Assembly: GCA_910578105.1 (NCBI GenBank)
Contig: CAJTPD010000003.1
Location: forward strand, 171,132-235,131
Direction of reading: 5' to 3'
Source of the DNA: an uncultured Odoribacter sp.
GTDB taxonomy: Bacteria > Bacteroidota > Bacteroidia > Bacteroidales > Marinifilaceae
DNA length: 64,000 nt
This document shows positions 1-8,223 of this stretch, in pieces; within the stretch, counting starts at the first letter, position 1, and each line of letters begins with the position of its first letter. Under the pieces are notes generated by a model. That model worked only from the letters and a program-made list of their open reading frames with translations. It had not been told where the DNA came from and ran no database searches. Position numbers and translations under genes: made by a program.

Positions 1-240
1 TCAGCCCAAATGGCATGCAACCAGCCTCCGGACTTATCCCAAAAAGAAACAGTATCATGACCCATGTCTTAAAATTTAGTGAAATACAAACAGCAGCTAC
101 AATTTGTCTCCTTCAAATCACTTTTGGAGCGATTTCCATACCGGAAAACCACCTATTAAAATTAAGTTAAATCGAACTACTCCCTAACATTAAATCGTAA
201 ATAAAACTACTTTTGTTTCAAAGATATAAAAAAATAAAAC
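1..240. other. Left-edge region upstream of the M16 protease
   Basis: No gene can be supported here. Short open frames run off the left edge on both strands, including one on the minus strand starting at base 59, but none carries a recognisable motif. The right part is the leader and promoter of the M16 protease gene. Confidence 0.4.
208..215 (+). promoter_or_regulatory. -7 element of the M16 protease promoter
   Basis: TACTTTTG matches the Bacteroidota sigma-ABfr -7 consensus TAnnTTTG exactly and lies 25 nt before the ATG. I see no clear TTG at the expected -33 distance, so the call rests on the -7 element and its position. Confidence 0.5.
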
Positions 241-3054
241 ATGAAAAAGCGATTTATTTTATTCTTATTCTCTTGCATACTATTTATTCAAGGGAATTTC
301 GCACAAGCCAATCTGCAAGCCCCGCTTCCACAGGACCCGAATGTCATTATCGGCAAACTTCCAAACGGAATCACTTATTATCTCCGGCATAATGCAGAAC
401 CCAAAGACCGGGCCAGTTTTTACATCATCCGCAACGCAGGTGCTTTGCTGGAAAATGACGACCAGAACGGCTTAGCGCATTTTCTGGAACACATGGCTTT
501 CCAAGGAACTAAAAACTTTCCGGGCAAAGGTATCATTACAACCCTTGAAAAGCACGGAGTGGCTTTCGGACGCAATATCAATGCCTATACTGCCCACAAC
601 GAAACTGTGTATAATCTGAGTTCCGTACCCACCGACAATCCGGCATTATTGGACACTTGCCTCCTCATTCTCCACGACTGGTCCTATTACCTCACACTTG
701 ACGACGAGGAAATCGACAACGAACGGGGAGTGATTTCCGAAGAATGGCGCACCCGCCGCACTCCGGGATTCAGAATCCAAAAACAAATGTTCCCTGTCCT
801 GTTCAAAGATTCACAATATGCCAAACGGGATGTTATCGGTTCATTGGATGTCATTAAAAACTTCAAATACCAGACCATCCGGGATTTTTACCACAAATGG
901 TACCGGACTGACCTGGAAGCCATTGCTATTGTCGGCGATTTTGATGTAAAACAAATGGAACAACGGGTAAAAGAAATCCTTTCAAAAGTTCCTGCTGTTG
1001 AAAACCCCACTCCACGTCCGTTTTTTGAAATACCTCCACACGATGAAATATACTATGTGCTGGCCACAGACAAAGAGGCACAGAATTCATCCATCGAAAT
1101 TGCAACTGTTTTCCCGGAAATCTCAGCCAAAGAAAAAAATACACATGCTTACCTGAAAGAAAATATCCTTAACGCTTTTTATAACAGCATGGTCCGGTCA
1201 CGCATCAGCGAACTGATGCAACAGGCAAATCCGCCGTTCCTGGGAGGAAGCATCAGTTTTGGTGGTTTCGTCAGAGGATATAATGCTTACAGCATCTCCG
1301 CAACAGCCAAACCGAATGAAGAAGCACTGGCACTGGAAACCATCCTGACCGAAAATGAAAGAATAAAAAGATTCGGTTTTACCCCCAGCGAACTGGAACG
1401 GGTAAAAATCAATACGCTCGTAAGTCTGGAATCGAGCTACAAAGAAAAAGACAAAACGGATAATGAAAGCTACATCAAAGAAATGCAAAGTCACTTCCTG
1501 GAAGAAGAACCTATGGTAGACTTTGATTACTATTATCAATATGCCAAACAACTCATCCCGACAATTACTGTAGAGGAAGTCAACGCCAAAGCAAAAGAAT
1601 GGAATACGGAAAAAAATCAGACCATCATCATTTCCGGGCCTTCTGAAAATGCAACACATTTGACCAAAGAAGAAGCATTAGCTATCATGGACAAAGTTGC
1701 CAAAGCAGAAATCACCCCCTACCAGGATGCTGTCAGCAACGGCTCATTAATCAGTGAAGAACTGAACGGTTCAAAAATTATCAACACCAAACAATTGCCT
1801 CAATTTGATGCCGTCGAATGGACGTTAGGAAACGGCGCAAAAGTGGTATTCCGGAAAGCCGACTACGAAAAAGACGCAGTCTCCTTAACATCATATAGCA
1901 AAGGAGGTACATCTCTTTATGACATAGATATGCTCCCCTCGGCACAAAATGCCTCCTCTTTTACCAAAGCTTTCGGCGTCGGGGATTTTGATGCCATCAC
2001 CCTGCAAAAAATGCTGACCGGAAAAATGGCCTCCTGCGGCGTCTCCATCAATGGTATGTCTGAGGCACTCAGCGGTTCCTCTACTCCCAAGGATTTTGAA
2101 ACCATGCTGCAATTGTTGTACCTGCGTTTTGAAAAACCGCGTTTCGACCAGGAAATGTTCGAATCTATCATGAACCGCAGCCGGGCTATGCTACCTAATA
2201 TGCTCAAAACCCCGCAGAAAATTATGAAAGATTCTCTCCAACTCATCATGAGCAATTACAACCCAAGAAGCCTGCTCTACAATGAAAAATATTTAGACCA
2301 GATCAGTCTGGAAAAAATTGAACAGATTTACCGTGACCGAATCAAAGATGCCAGCGATTTTACATTTTTTATTGTGGGAAATATTGACGAAAATATCGTC
2401 AAACCCCTGGTTGAAAAATACATCGGTTCTTTAAAATCAGAAAACCGGAAAGAAACCTGGAAAGACAATAAAGTCAGAGGCCCAAAAGGAAAAACAAGCA
2501 AAGAAATTGAACTGACTCTCGAACAACCAAAGTCCACTGTCATCACCAATTTCTCCAAAGATATGAAATACAGCGTATACAACAACCTCTGTATTAATAT
2601 TCTGGAAGGCATTCTGGACTTAAGATACACAGAAAACATCCGGGAAAAAGAAGGAGGGACCTACGGAGTATCCGTTCAGTCTGCCTCTATGCGCGAACCG
2701 TATTCCAACTATAGCATGACCATGAGTTTTGACTGTGACCCGGACAAAGCGAACCATTTAAAATCACTCATTTACGCCGAACTGGATAAAATGATGAAAC
2801 AAACTCCGACACAGGAAGAATTTAATAAAGTGGTTGCCAATCTGAAAAAAAACCGGGAACAATCCAAAAATCATAACAGTTACTGGATGAATGCCATCTA
2901 CAGCTATTATGTCAGTGGCATAAATCCTGCTGCACCGGAAAATTTCGAAAACATCATCGGTAAATTAACACCCAAAGATATTCAGAAATTTGCCCAAACT
3001 CTGTTCAAGGGAGCTGATGTTGTCGACATTATCTTTAAACCGAAAACCAATTAA
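241..3054 (+). CDS. M16 family zinc metalloprotease, secreted, two-repeat form
   Basis: A protease of the pitrilysin/insulinase family, 937 aa, expected in the periplasm. Residues 1-21 form a signal peptide (KKR, hydrophobic core, then a likely cut near AQA). The inverted zinc motif HFLEH is at residues 80-84; the third ligand should be a glutamate in the ERGVISEE stretch at about 161-168. The C-terminal half (from about residue 520) is the second M16 repeat and keeps the RxxxGGTYGV-type substrate-binding segment (REKEGGTYGVSV) but has no zinc motif, as usual for single-chain members such as PqqL. The ATG is preceded by a -7 element and the gene is followed by a strong hairpin, so it looks monocistronic. 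The substrate is unknown; peptide degradation in the cell envelope is inferred from the family. Confidence 0.93.
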   Translation: MKKRFILFLFSCILFIQGNFAQANLQAPLPQDPNVIIGKLPNGITYYLRHNAEPKDRASFYIIRNAGALLENDDQNGLAHFLEHMAFQGTKNFPGKGIITTLEKHGVAFGRNINAYTAHNETVYNLSSVPTDNPALLDTCLLILHDWSYYLTLDDEEIDNERGVISEEWRTRRTPGFRIQKQMFPVLFKDSQYAKRDVIGSLDVIKNFKYQTIRDFYHKWYRTDLEAIAIVGDFDVKQMEQRVKEILSKVPAVENPTPRPFFEIPPHDEIYYVLATDKEAQNSSIEIATVFPEISAKEKNTHAYLKENILNAFYNSMVRSRISELMQQANPPFLGGSISFGGFVRGYNAYSISATAKPNEEALALETILTENERIKRFGFTPSELERVKINTLVSLESSYKEKDKTDNESYIKEMQSHFLEEEPMVDFDYYYQYAKQLIPTITVEEVNAKAKEWNTEKNQTIIISGPSENATHLTKEEALAIMDKVAKAEITPYQDAVSNGSLISEELNGSKIINTKQLPQFDAVEWTLGNGAKVVFRKADYEKDAVSLTSYSKGGTSLYDIDMLPSAQNASSFTKAFGVGDFDAITLQKMLTGKMASCGVSINGMSEALSGSSTPKDFETMLQLLYLRFEKPRFDQEMFESIMNRSRAMLPNMLKTPQKIMKDSLQLIMSNYNPRSLLYNEKYLDQISLEKIEQIYRDRIKDASDFTFFIVGNIDENIVKPLVEKYIGSLKSENRKETWKDNKVRGPKGKTSKEIELTLEQPKSTVITNFSKDMKYSVYNNLCINILEGILDLRYTENIREKEGGTYGVSVQSASMREPYSNYSMTMSFDCDPDKANHLKSLIYAELDKMMKQTPTQEEFNKVVANLKKNREQSKNHNSYWMNAIYSYYVSGINPAAPENFENIIGKLTPKDIQKFAQTLFKGADVVDIIFKPKTN

Positions 3055-3074
3055 CGCTTTTCCCGTATTTAAGG

Positions 3075-3146
3075 AAAATGTCAAGATAAAAGTATCCCCG
3101 GAAGTTCAGTGAAAAACTTCCGGGGATACTTTTATCTTGACATTTT
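3075..3146 (+). terminator. 32-bp perfect inverted repeat, probable terminator
   Basis: Arms 3075-3106 and 3115-3146 are perfect reverse complements over 32 bp with an 8-nt loop (CAGTGAAA). A T-rich stretch follows on the plus strand. The position 20 nt after the protease stop suits a terminator, but the stem is about twice the usual length. Confidence 0.7.
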
Positions 3147-3205
3147 ATCATTTTTTACTATATTTACCCCCTGAAATATGTGCAAATAATTCTAAATTTA
3201 ATATC

Positions 3206-4408
3206 ATGTCACAAAACAAAACAAATTTTGCCATTCCATTAGCATTCGTCGGAATGATGTTTTTTGCGATCGGATTCGCTTTAGGAATCAACTCATTTTT
3301 AATTCCCGTATTAAAAGGAGTTTTGTCTCTGCCCTCTGGAGTAGCCTATTTATTGTTGGCTGCAACTTTTGTTCCTTTCCTGATTTTTGGCTATCCGGCT
3401 TCAAAAACGATTGCCAAAATCGGATACAAAAGAACCATGGCTCTTTCCTTTTTAATTTTTGCGATTGCGTTTGTACTATTCGTGCTTTCGGCTATGCAGG
3501 AAAGCTTTATTCTTTTCTTGCTTGCTTCTTTTATCAGCGGAGCTGCCAACGCCTTTTTACAGGCATCGGTAAATCCTTACATTACCATTCTGGGCCCTAT
3601 TGAAAGTGCCGCCAAACGCATGAGTATCATGGGAATCTGCAATAAATTGGCATGGCCGGTTGCCCCCCTGTTTTTTGCTCTTGTCGTAGCAGACCAGACT
3701 AACGTACAGATTTCTGACTTATACCTGCCTTTTTATATCATTATCGGCGTATTCTTTCTGTTAGGTATCATCTCTTTAATGGCTCCTCTCCCAGAAGTGA
3801 AAGCAGCCGGAGAAGACGATGCCGATGCTGCCGACTGTCCGTATGCAGCAAACAAAACTTCTATCTGGCAGTTCCCTCACCTGGTTTTAGGTGCATTAAC
3901 CCTATTTATTTATGTAGGTGTTGAAACTCTGTCTTTAAGTACAGCTGTAGATTACGCCAAAGCTCTGAACCTGGAAAATCCTGATTTTTATGCATGGATT
4001 CCGAGCATAGGTATGGTGATTGGTTATATCTGTGGTATCATCCTGATCCCAAAATACCTGACCCAGGATATGGCGATGAGAATTTGCGCCTGCATCGGTG
4101 TCCTCGGTTCACTGGCTATTGTATTAATGCCCGCAGAAAGCTCCATCTGGGCTATATTTCTGATGGCTCTGGGCTGTTCATTGATGTGGCCTGCATTATG
4201 GCCGTTAGCAATGGCAGACCTTGGTAAATTTACCAAATCAGGAAGTGCACTCTTAACTATGGCTATTGCCGGTGGAGCAGTAATCCCCACTGTTTTCGGC
4301 TTCCTTCAGGAAGGTCTGGGCGCACAGGGAGCTTACTGGCTGGCATTACCCTGTTTTTTGTTTATCCTTTATTACGGAGTTGCCGGATATAAAATCAGAA
4401 CAAAATAA
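3206..4408 (+). CDS. FucP/GluP-type sugar:proton symporter (MFS, FHS family)
   Basis: A 400-aa major facilitator protein with about 12 membrane segments. The stretch ANAFLQASVNPYITILGP (residues about 116-133) followed by SAAKRMS is characteristic of the fucose/glucose/galactose FHS subfamily, and YVGVETLS in the second half corresponds to the matching segment of that group. Substrate should be a monosaccharide; which one cannot be read from sequence. I start at ATG 3206 (MSQNKTN) rather than the in-frame TTG 23 codons upstream, because that TTG lies inside the hairpin after the previous gene. A terminator follows directly, so transcription probably stops before the CBM9-like gene. Confidence 0.88.
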   Translation: MSQNKTNFAIPLAFVGMMFFAIGFALGINSFLIPVLKGVLSLPSGVAYLLLAATFVPFLIFGYPASKTIAKIGYKRTMALSFLIFAIAFVLFVLSAMQESFILFLLASFISGAANAFLQASVNPYITILGPIESAAKRMSIMGICNKLAWPVAPLFFALVVADQTNVQISDLYLPFYIIIGVFFLLGIISLMAPLPEVKAAGEDDADAADCPYAANKTSIWQFPHLVLGALTLFIYVGVETLSLSTAVDYAKALNLENPDFYAWIPSIGMVIGYICGIILIPKYLTQDMAMRICACIGVLGSLAIVLMPAESSIWAIFLMALGCSLMWPALWPLAMADLGKFTKSGSALLTMAIAGGAVIPTVFGFLQEGLGAQGAYWLALPCFLFILYYGVAGYKIRTK

Positions 4409-4421
4409 TATTCACTCCGGA

Positions 4422-4459
4422 AAAAAGTGTGTCAAAAATTTACTTTTGACACACTTTTT
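4422..4459 (+). terminator. Intrinsic terminator after the sugar transporter
   Basis: A perfect 16-bp stem (AAAAAGTGTGTCAAAA with TTTTGACACACTTTTT) and 6-nt loop sits 13 nt after the stop codon; the right arm itself ends in the T run. Confidence 0.8.
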
Positions 4460-4491
4460 CATCTCTTCATTTTTCTGCAATTCACACCATC

Positions 4492-5133
4492 ATGGTCATT
4501 ATTTCTGAAAACCGACATCTGAATTCCGATAATCTGGAACATGCCTCCGAAATCCTGTCTGAATATGAATTCTTTCCGATTAGTTGCATAAACTGGCCGG
4601 AAAAATTTCCTGAAAAACCACAGGCAGGTTTCCGCATGGCACACAATGGAACAGAATTATTTATCCGCTTTACTGTAAAAGAAAACAGTACCCTTGCCAA
4701 AATTAAAGAAGATAACGGCGAAGTATGGACAGACTCTTGCGTAGAATTCTTCCTGGCACTGGATGACACCGGATACTATAACTTTGAATTTACCTGTATC
4801 GGAAAAGCATTACTGGGATTCAGAAAAGAACGGCCCAATGCAATCCATGCCACTCCGGAACTTATGCAAACTATCAAACGTTTCTCTACCTTAGGGAATA
4901 GCAATTTTGAAGAAAAAAGCCTGAAAGAACCGTGGGAATTGACCGTGGCTATACCCACATCAGCCCTCTTCAGACATCAGGTGCAACAGTGGAAAGGTCT
5001 GGCCATAAAAGCCAATTTGTACAAATGTGGAGACCATCTCTCCACTCCTCATTTTCTCTCCTGGGTCCCTATCGATACTGCGGGACCGGATTTCCATGTA
5101 CCCCGTTGTTTTACAAAAATGACTTTCTTATGA
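4492..5133 (+). CDS. CBM9-like carbohydrate-binding family protein
   Basis: A 213-aa protein resembling the CBM9-like (DOMON-type beta-sandwich) proteins common in Bacteroidota. Support comes from the spacing and pattern of FRMAHNGTELFIRFTV (about residues 47-62) and VWTDSCVEFFLALD (about 78-91), typical of the core strands. There is no signal peptide, which argues for a cytoplasmic location and against a role in surface glycan capture. The stop overlaps the next start as ATGA, so the two are translationally coupled. A sugar-related role fits the transporter just upstream, but this is inferred from proximity only. Confidence 0.75.
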   Translation: MVIISENRHLNSDNLEHASEILSEYEFFPISCINWPEKFPEKPQAGFRMAHNGTELFIRFTVKENSTLAKIKEDNGEVWTDSCVEFFLALDDTGYYNFEFTCIGKALLGFRKERPNAIHATPELMQTIKRFSTLGNSNFEEKSLKEPWELTVAIPTSALFRHQVQQWKGLAIKANLYKCGDHLSTPHFLSWVPIDTAGPDFHVPRCFTKMTFL

Positions 5134-5411
5134 AAGACCGCATTTTATTAGGACTGATACCGGGGCTTATCGCCCCTTTTCTCATTGTTTTCCTATTCTG
5201 GATTTTCCGCTTTCATTACCTGAGACTGGAAGAATTTATCCAACAAGCCGTATTCCTGAAAATACAATTCAAAATTATAGCATTAGGGGTATTCTTTGCC
5301 GACCTCGCCCTCTTCTACCTATTTCTCCATCTGAATAAAAATAACGCCTCGAAAGGCGTTATCATTGCAGTATTTTTTTATTTTTTCCTATTTCTGTTTT
5401 CCAATCTCTGA
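5130..5411 (+). CDS. Small three-helix membrane protein, unknown function
   Basis: A 93-aa protein with three predicted membrane helices (about residues 6-30, 46-66 and 76-91) and a short basic loop (NKNNASKG). I do not recognise the family. The ATG at 5130 overlaps the TGA of the CBM9-like gene (ATGA), which decides the start; a longer frame beginning at 4932 merely shadows that upstream gene. The last 50 bases carry a hairpin that serves the convergent gene (see 5341-5362). The stop lies 4 nt from the stop of the opposing DUF308 gene. Confidence 0.65.
   Translation: MKDRILLGLIPGLIAPFLIVFLFWIFRFHYLRLEEFIQQAVFLKIQFKIIALGVFFADLALFYLFLHLNKNNASKGVIIAVFFYFFLFLFSNL
5341..5362 (-). terminator. Terminator of the DUF308 gene, inside the opposing CDS
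   Basis: ATAACGCC and GGCGTTAT form an 8-bp stem around a 6-nt loop. Read on the minus strand it is followed directly by TTTTTATTC, a standard intrinsic terminator for transcription leaving the DUF308 gene. It lies within the coding sequence of the convergent small membrane protein. Confidence 0.7.
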
Positions 5412-5415
5412 AAAA

Positions 5416-6030
5416 TTACTCCACCTCCTCATACTCCGCATCTTCAACCTCCGGTTCTCTTTCAATTTTTTCAATTCGTTCACGTTCTTCACTCGTTCTC
5501 CGCATCTTCCGGATAAAATACTGATTCATCAAATCAGTAACCCCGTAGAAAACAGCAGTGATTCCAAAAAGGATAAAAACACTTTCCGCCGATGTAAAAG
5601 GGTCAAACAAAACGATAATGCCGGCTATCAAAATTAAAACCGGGAATAAATAAGACACTGGTGACACCCTGCCAAATTGACGGGCTGCCGCAAGAGAAAC
5701 AAATTGGCCGACAGCAGCCACGACCAGAATAAACCCCAGGACAAACATAAAAATAGTCGTAAAAAAGGACGGCCAACACAAAAGTAATAATCCCAAGGCC
5801 ATACTGCCAATACCACTAAAAGGCACCAGACTCCTGCGACGGTCTTCCCGGTTTTTATTGGAAACTATAAAGGCAATCAGCCCCGTCGCTAAAAACATAG
5901 CCCCGATAAACATAATAATATATCGCAAGGCAACACCCGGCCAAAGTACCAATACCAATCCGACTATTATAGCGAGAATCGCTCTGGAAAGAGCTCCTTT
6001 AAAATTCGTAGTTGTGTAAACAATTTGCAT
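5416..6030 (-). CDS. DUF308 (HdeD-like) membrane protein
   Basis: A 204-aa membrane protein with about six helices arranged as three hairpins, matching the DUF308/HdeD family; in Escherichia coli HdeD is linked to acid resistance, but the molecular role is unknown. The cytoplasmic C-terminal tail (about residues 172-204) is highly charged, basic first (RKMRRTSEERER) and then very acidic (EREPEVEDAEYEEVE). I choose ATG 6030 over the TTG seven codons upstream. The gene is divergent from prfC. Confidence 0.8.
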   Translation of the reverse strand: MQIVYTTTNFKGALSRAILAIIVGLVLVLWPGVALRYIIMFIGAMFLATGLIAFIVSNKNREDRRRSLVPFSGIGSMALGLLLLCWPSFFTTIFMFVLGFILVVAAVGQFVSLAAARQFGRVSPVSYLFPVLILIAGIIVLFDPFTSAESVFILFGITAVFYGVTDLMNQYFIRKMRRTSEERERIEKIEREPEVEDAEYEEVE

Positions 6031-6067
6031 ACAATTTTGCTCTAAATTCAATATAATTTTAATTTAA

Positions 6068-6075
6068 CGAAGGTA
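6068..6075 (-). promoter_or_regulatory. Possible -7 element for the DUF308 gene
   Basis: On the minus strand this reads TACCTTCG, one mismatch from TAnnTTTG, 37 nt before the ATG. Weak without a -33 match. Confidence 0.3.
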
Positions 6076-6151
6076 AGTATTTTTTTTATAATAGCCTCCG
6101 GCCGCCCTGTATTTTTTAGTACTTACCTTTTACCTTTTACCTTATTTATCG

Positions 6152-6159
6152 TACCTTTG
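6152..6159 (+). promoter_or_regulatory. -7 element of the prfC promoter
   Basis: TACCTTTG is an exact TAnnTTTG match. The ATG is only 18 nt after its last base, so the leader would be about 10-15 nt. Three near-copies of TACCTTTT/TTACCTTT lie just upstream (6123-6142). Confidence 0.6.
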
Positions 6160-6177
6160 TACATCAAAAACATCAAT

Positions 6178-7755
6178 ATGGGATACAGAGAAGAAATTGA
6201 ACGCCGTCGAACCTTTGGAATTATCAGTCATCCGGATGCCGGAAAAACCACATTAACTGAAAAATTACTGCTTTTTGGAGGAGCCATCCATATTGCAGGT
6301 GCCGTAAAATCAAACAAGATAAAAAAGACAGCTACTTCCGATTTTATGGAAATTGAACGCCAAAGAGGTATTTCAGTAGCTACTTCCGTAATGGGATTTG
6401 AATACAACGGAATAAAAATTAATATCCTGGACACCCCCGGCCATCAGGACTTCGCCGAAGATACTTTCCGGACATTGACAGCCTGCGATAGTGTTATCAT
6501 TGTCATTGATGCTGCAAAAGGAGTGGAAACCCAAACACGTAAACTGATGCAGGTTTGCCGGATGCGCAAAACTCCGGTAATCGTTTTCATCAACAAACTT
6601 GACCGACCGGCAAATGACCCTTTTGATATCCTGGACGATGTTGAAAAAGAATTACAAATTAAAGTGAACCCCCTGAGCTGGCCCATTGGAAGTGGAGACA
6701 CCTTCAAAGGAATTTATAATCTACATAAACAAAACCTTTGCCTCTATAGCCCCAGTATACAGAATATTCAGGAAGGAATCGAAATTACAGATACAGACTC
6801 TGAAGAATTGGACCGGCATATCGGAGAACGTGCAGCAGCCAAACTCCGGGAAGACCTGGAATTAGTGAGGGAAGTGTATCCGGGATTGAACCGCGAAGAG
6901 TATCTGGAAGCCCGCGTAGCACCGGTTTTCTTTGGATCTGCCTTAAATAATTTTGGTATACGCGAATTGTTGGATTGTTTTATTGAAATAGCTCCCAATC
7001 CCCTTCCTCGCGAAACGGAGGAACGAATGGTCCGGCCCAATGAAGAAAAATTCACCGGATTTGTATTTAAAATACATGCCAATATGGATCCCAATCACCG
7101 GGACCGGATTGCTTTCGTTAAAATCTGTTCGGGTATTTTCAAACGCAATACGAATTACTTACATGTCCGGAACGGAAAACAATTGAAATTTTCCACTCCC
7201 ACCGCATTTATGGCTTCCAAAAAATCAGTGATTGATGAAGCCTACCCCGGAGATATCATAGGTTTACACGATACCGGAACCTTTAAAATCGGAGATACAC
7301 TGACCGAAGGTGAAAAACTGCACTTTAAAGGAATTCCCAGTTTTTCCCCGGAACTCTTCAAATACATCGAAAATGCAGACCCTATGAAATCCAAACAACT
7401 GGCCAAAGGCATTGACCAATTAATGGATGAAGGCGTCGCACAATTATTTGTTAATCAGTTTAATAACCGAAAAGTAATAGGTACAGTTGGAGCTTTACAA
7501 TTCGAAGTTATTGAATATCGGTTATTACACGAATACGGAGCAGCTTGCCGCTGGGAACCCATCAATCTTTACAAGGCTTGCTGGATAGAAGCCCAGGACC
7601 AGGCTGAACTGGAAGATTTTAAAAAACACAAAGCCCAGTATATGGCCAAGGATAAGGAAGGGCGGGATGTATTTCTCGCTGATTCCCAATATATGCTTCA
7701 GATGGCACAGGAAAATTATAAAAAATTGACTTTCCATTTTACCTCTGAATTTTAA
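6178..7755 (+). CDS. prfC: Peptide chain release factor 3
   Basis: RF3 is the class II release-factor GTPase that removes RF1/RF2 from the ribosome after termination. The 525-aa product shows the translational GTPase motifs: G1 SHPDAGKTT (about residues 19-27), the switch region with RQRGISV, G3 DTPGHQDF (about 86-93) and G4 NKLDR. The C-terminal part has the RF3-type FVNQFNNRKVIGTVGALQFEV segment. Start is ATG 6178 (MGYREEIERR); an upstream in-frame TTG overlaps the -7 element and would not be transcribed. The thioesterase gene follows after 29 nt, probably in one operon. Confidence 0.96.
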   Translation: MGYREEIERRRTFGIISHPDAGKTTLTEKLLLFGGAIHIAGAVKSNKIKKTATSDFMEIERQRGISVATSVMGFEYNGIKINILDTPGHQDFAEDTFRTLTACDSVIIVIDAAKGVETQTRKLMQVCRMRKTPVIVFINKLDRPANDPFDILDDVEKELQIKVNPLSWPIGSGDTFKGIYNLHKQNLCLYSPSIQNIQEGIEITDTDSEELDRHIGERAAAKLREDLELVREVYPGLNREEYLEARVAPVFFGSALNNFGIRELLDCFIEIAPNPLPRETEERMVRPNEEKFTGFVFKIHANMDPNHRDRIAFVKICSGIFKRNTNYLHVRNGKQLKFSTPTAFMASKKSVIDEAYPGDIIGLHDTGTFKIGDTLTEGEKLHFKGIPSFSPELFKYIENADPMKSKQLAKGIDQLMDEGVAQLFVNQFNNRKVIGTVGALQFEVIEYRLLHEYGAACRWEPINLYKACWIEAQDQAELEDFKKHKAQYMAKDKEGRDVFLADSQYMLQMAQENYKKLTFHFTSEF

Positions 7756-7784
7756 ATAAAACAAATAACGGATAATTTAAAAGC

Positions 7785-8156
7785 ATGATTGAAACAGGAA
7801 AGACATATACACAAGATATGACCGTTACTTCCAAAGACACGGCAGTTGTTTATGGCTCCGGAAAACTGGAAGTTTTTGCAACCCCGGCACTGGTTGCTCT
7901 AATGGAAAATACAGCTGTCTGTTGTCTGGAAGGTTCCTTGGAACCGGGCACAGACACCGTAGGAATAGAAATCAATACCCAACATATCAAAGCTACCGGC
8001 GTGGGACAAAAAGTCAGTTGCAAAGCCACTGTCACCTGCGTAGACGGACGTCGCATCCGTTTTGAAATTGAAGCCTGGGACGAAAAAGGGCCTGTCGGAC
8101 ATGCTACTCATGACCGATTTATCATCCAACCCGAAAAATTCATGAGTAAACTCTGA
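7785..8156 (+). CDS. FlK-like hotdog thioesterase
   Basis: A 123-aa single hotdog-fold protein similar to fluoroacetyl-CoA thioesterase FlK and its many uncharacterised relatives. Thr33, Glu41 and His67 have exactly the spacing of the FlK catalytic residues Thr42, Glu50 and His76 (8 and 26 residues), so an acyl-CoA thioesterase reaction is well supported. Fluoroacetyl-CoA itself is an unlikely substrate in an anaerobic gut-type bacterium; a small acyl-CoA is a better guess. It lies between prfC and uvrB on the same strand with short gaps, giving no pathway hint. Confidence 0.8.
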   Translation: MIETGKTYTQDMTVTSKDTAVVYGSGKLEVFATPALVALMENTAVCCLEGSLEPGTDTVGIEINTQHIKATGVGQKVSCKATVTCVDGRRIRFEIEAWDEKGPVGHATHDRFIIQPEKFMSKL

Positions 8157-8223
8157 TTTTGCCGGCAAAAACAAGTTCCATACCGGTAAGTGATTGAACT
8201 TCCAAGTAAATATCTGTCACAAT

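Noticed and set aside
1..174. Open frames running off the left edge (plus-strand frame 3 to about 174; minus-strand frame from base 59)
   Set aside because: No motif, no promoter and no distinguishing composition; too short to call a partial gene.
3137..3205. N-terminal extension of the sugar transporter from a TTG
   Set aside because: It would place 23 codons inside the right arm of the long hairpin and adds no signal or helix.
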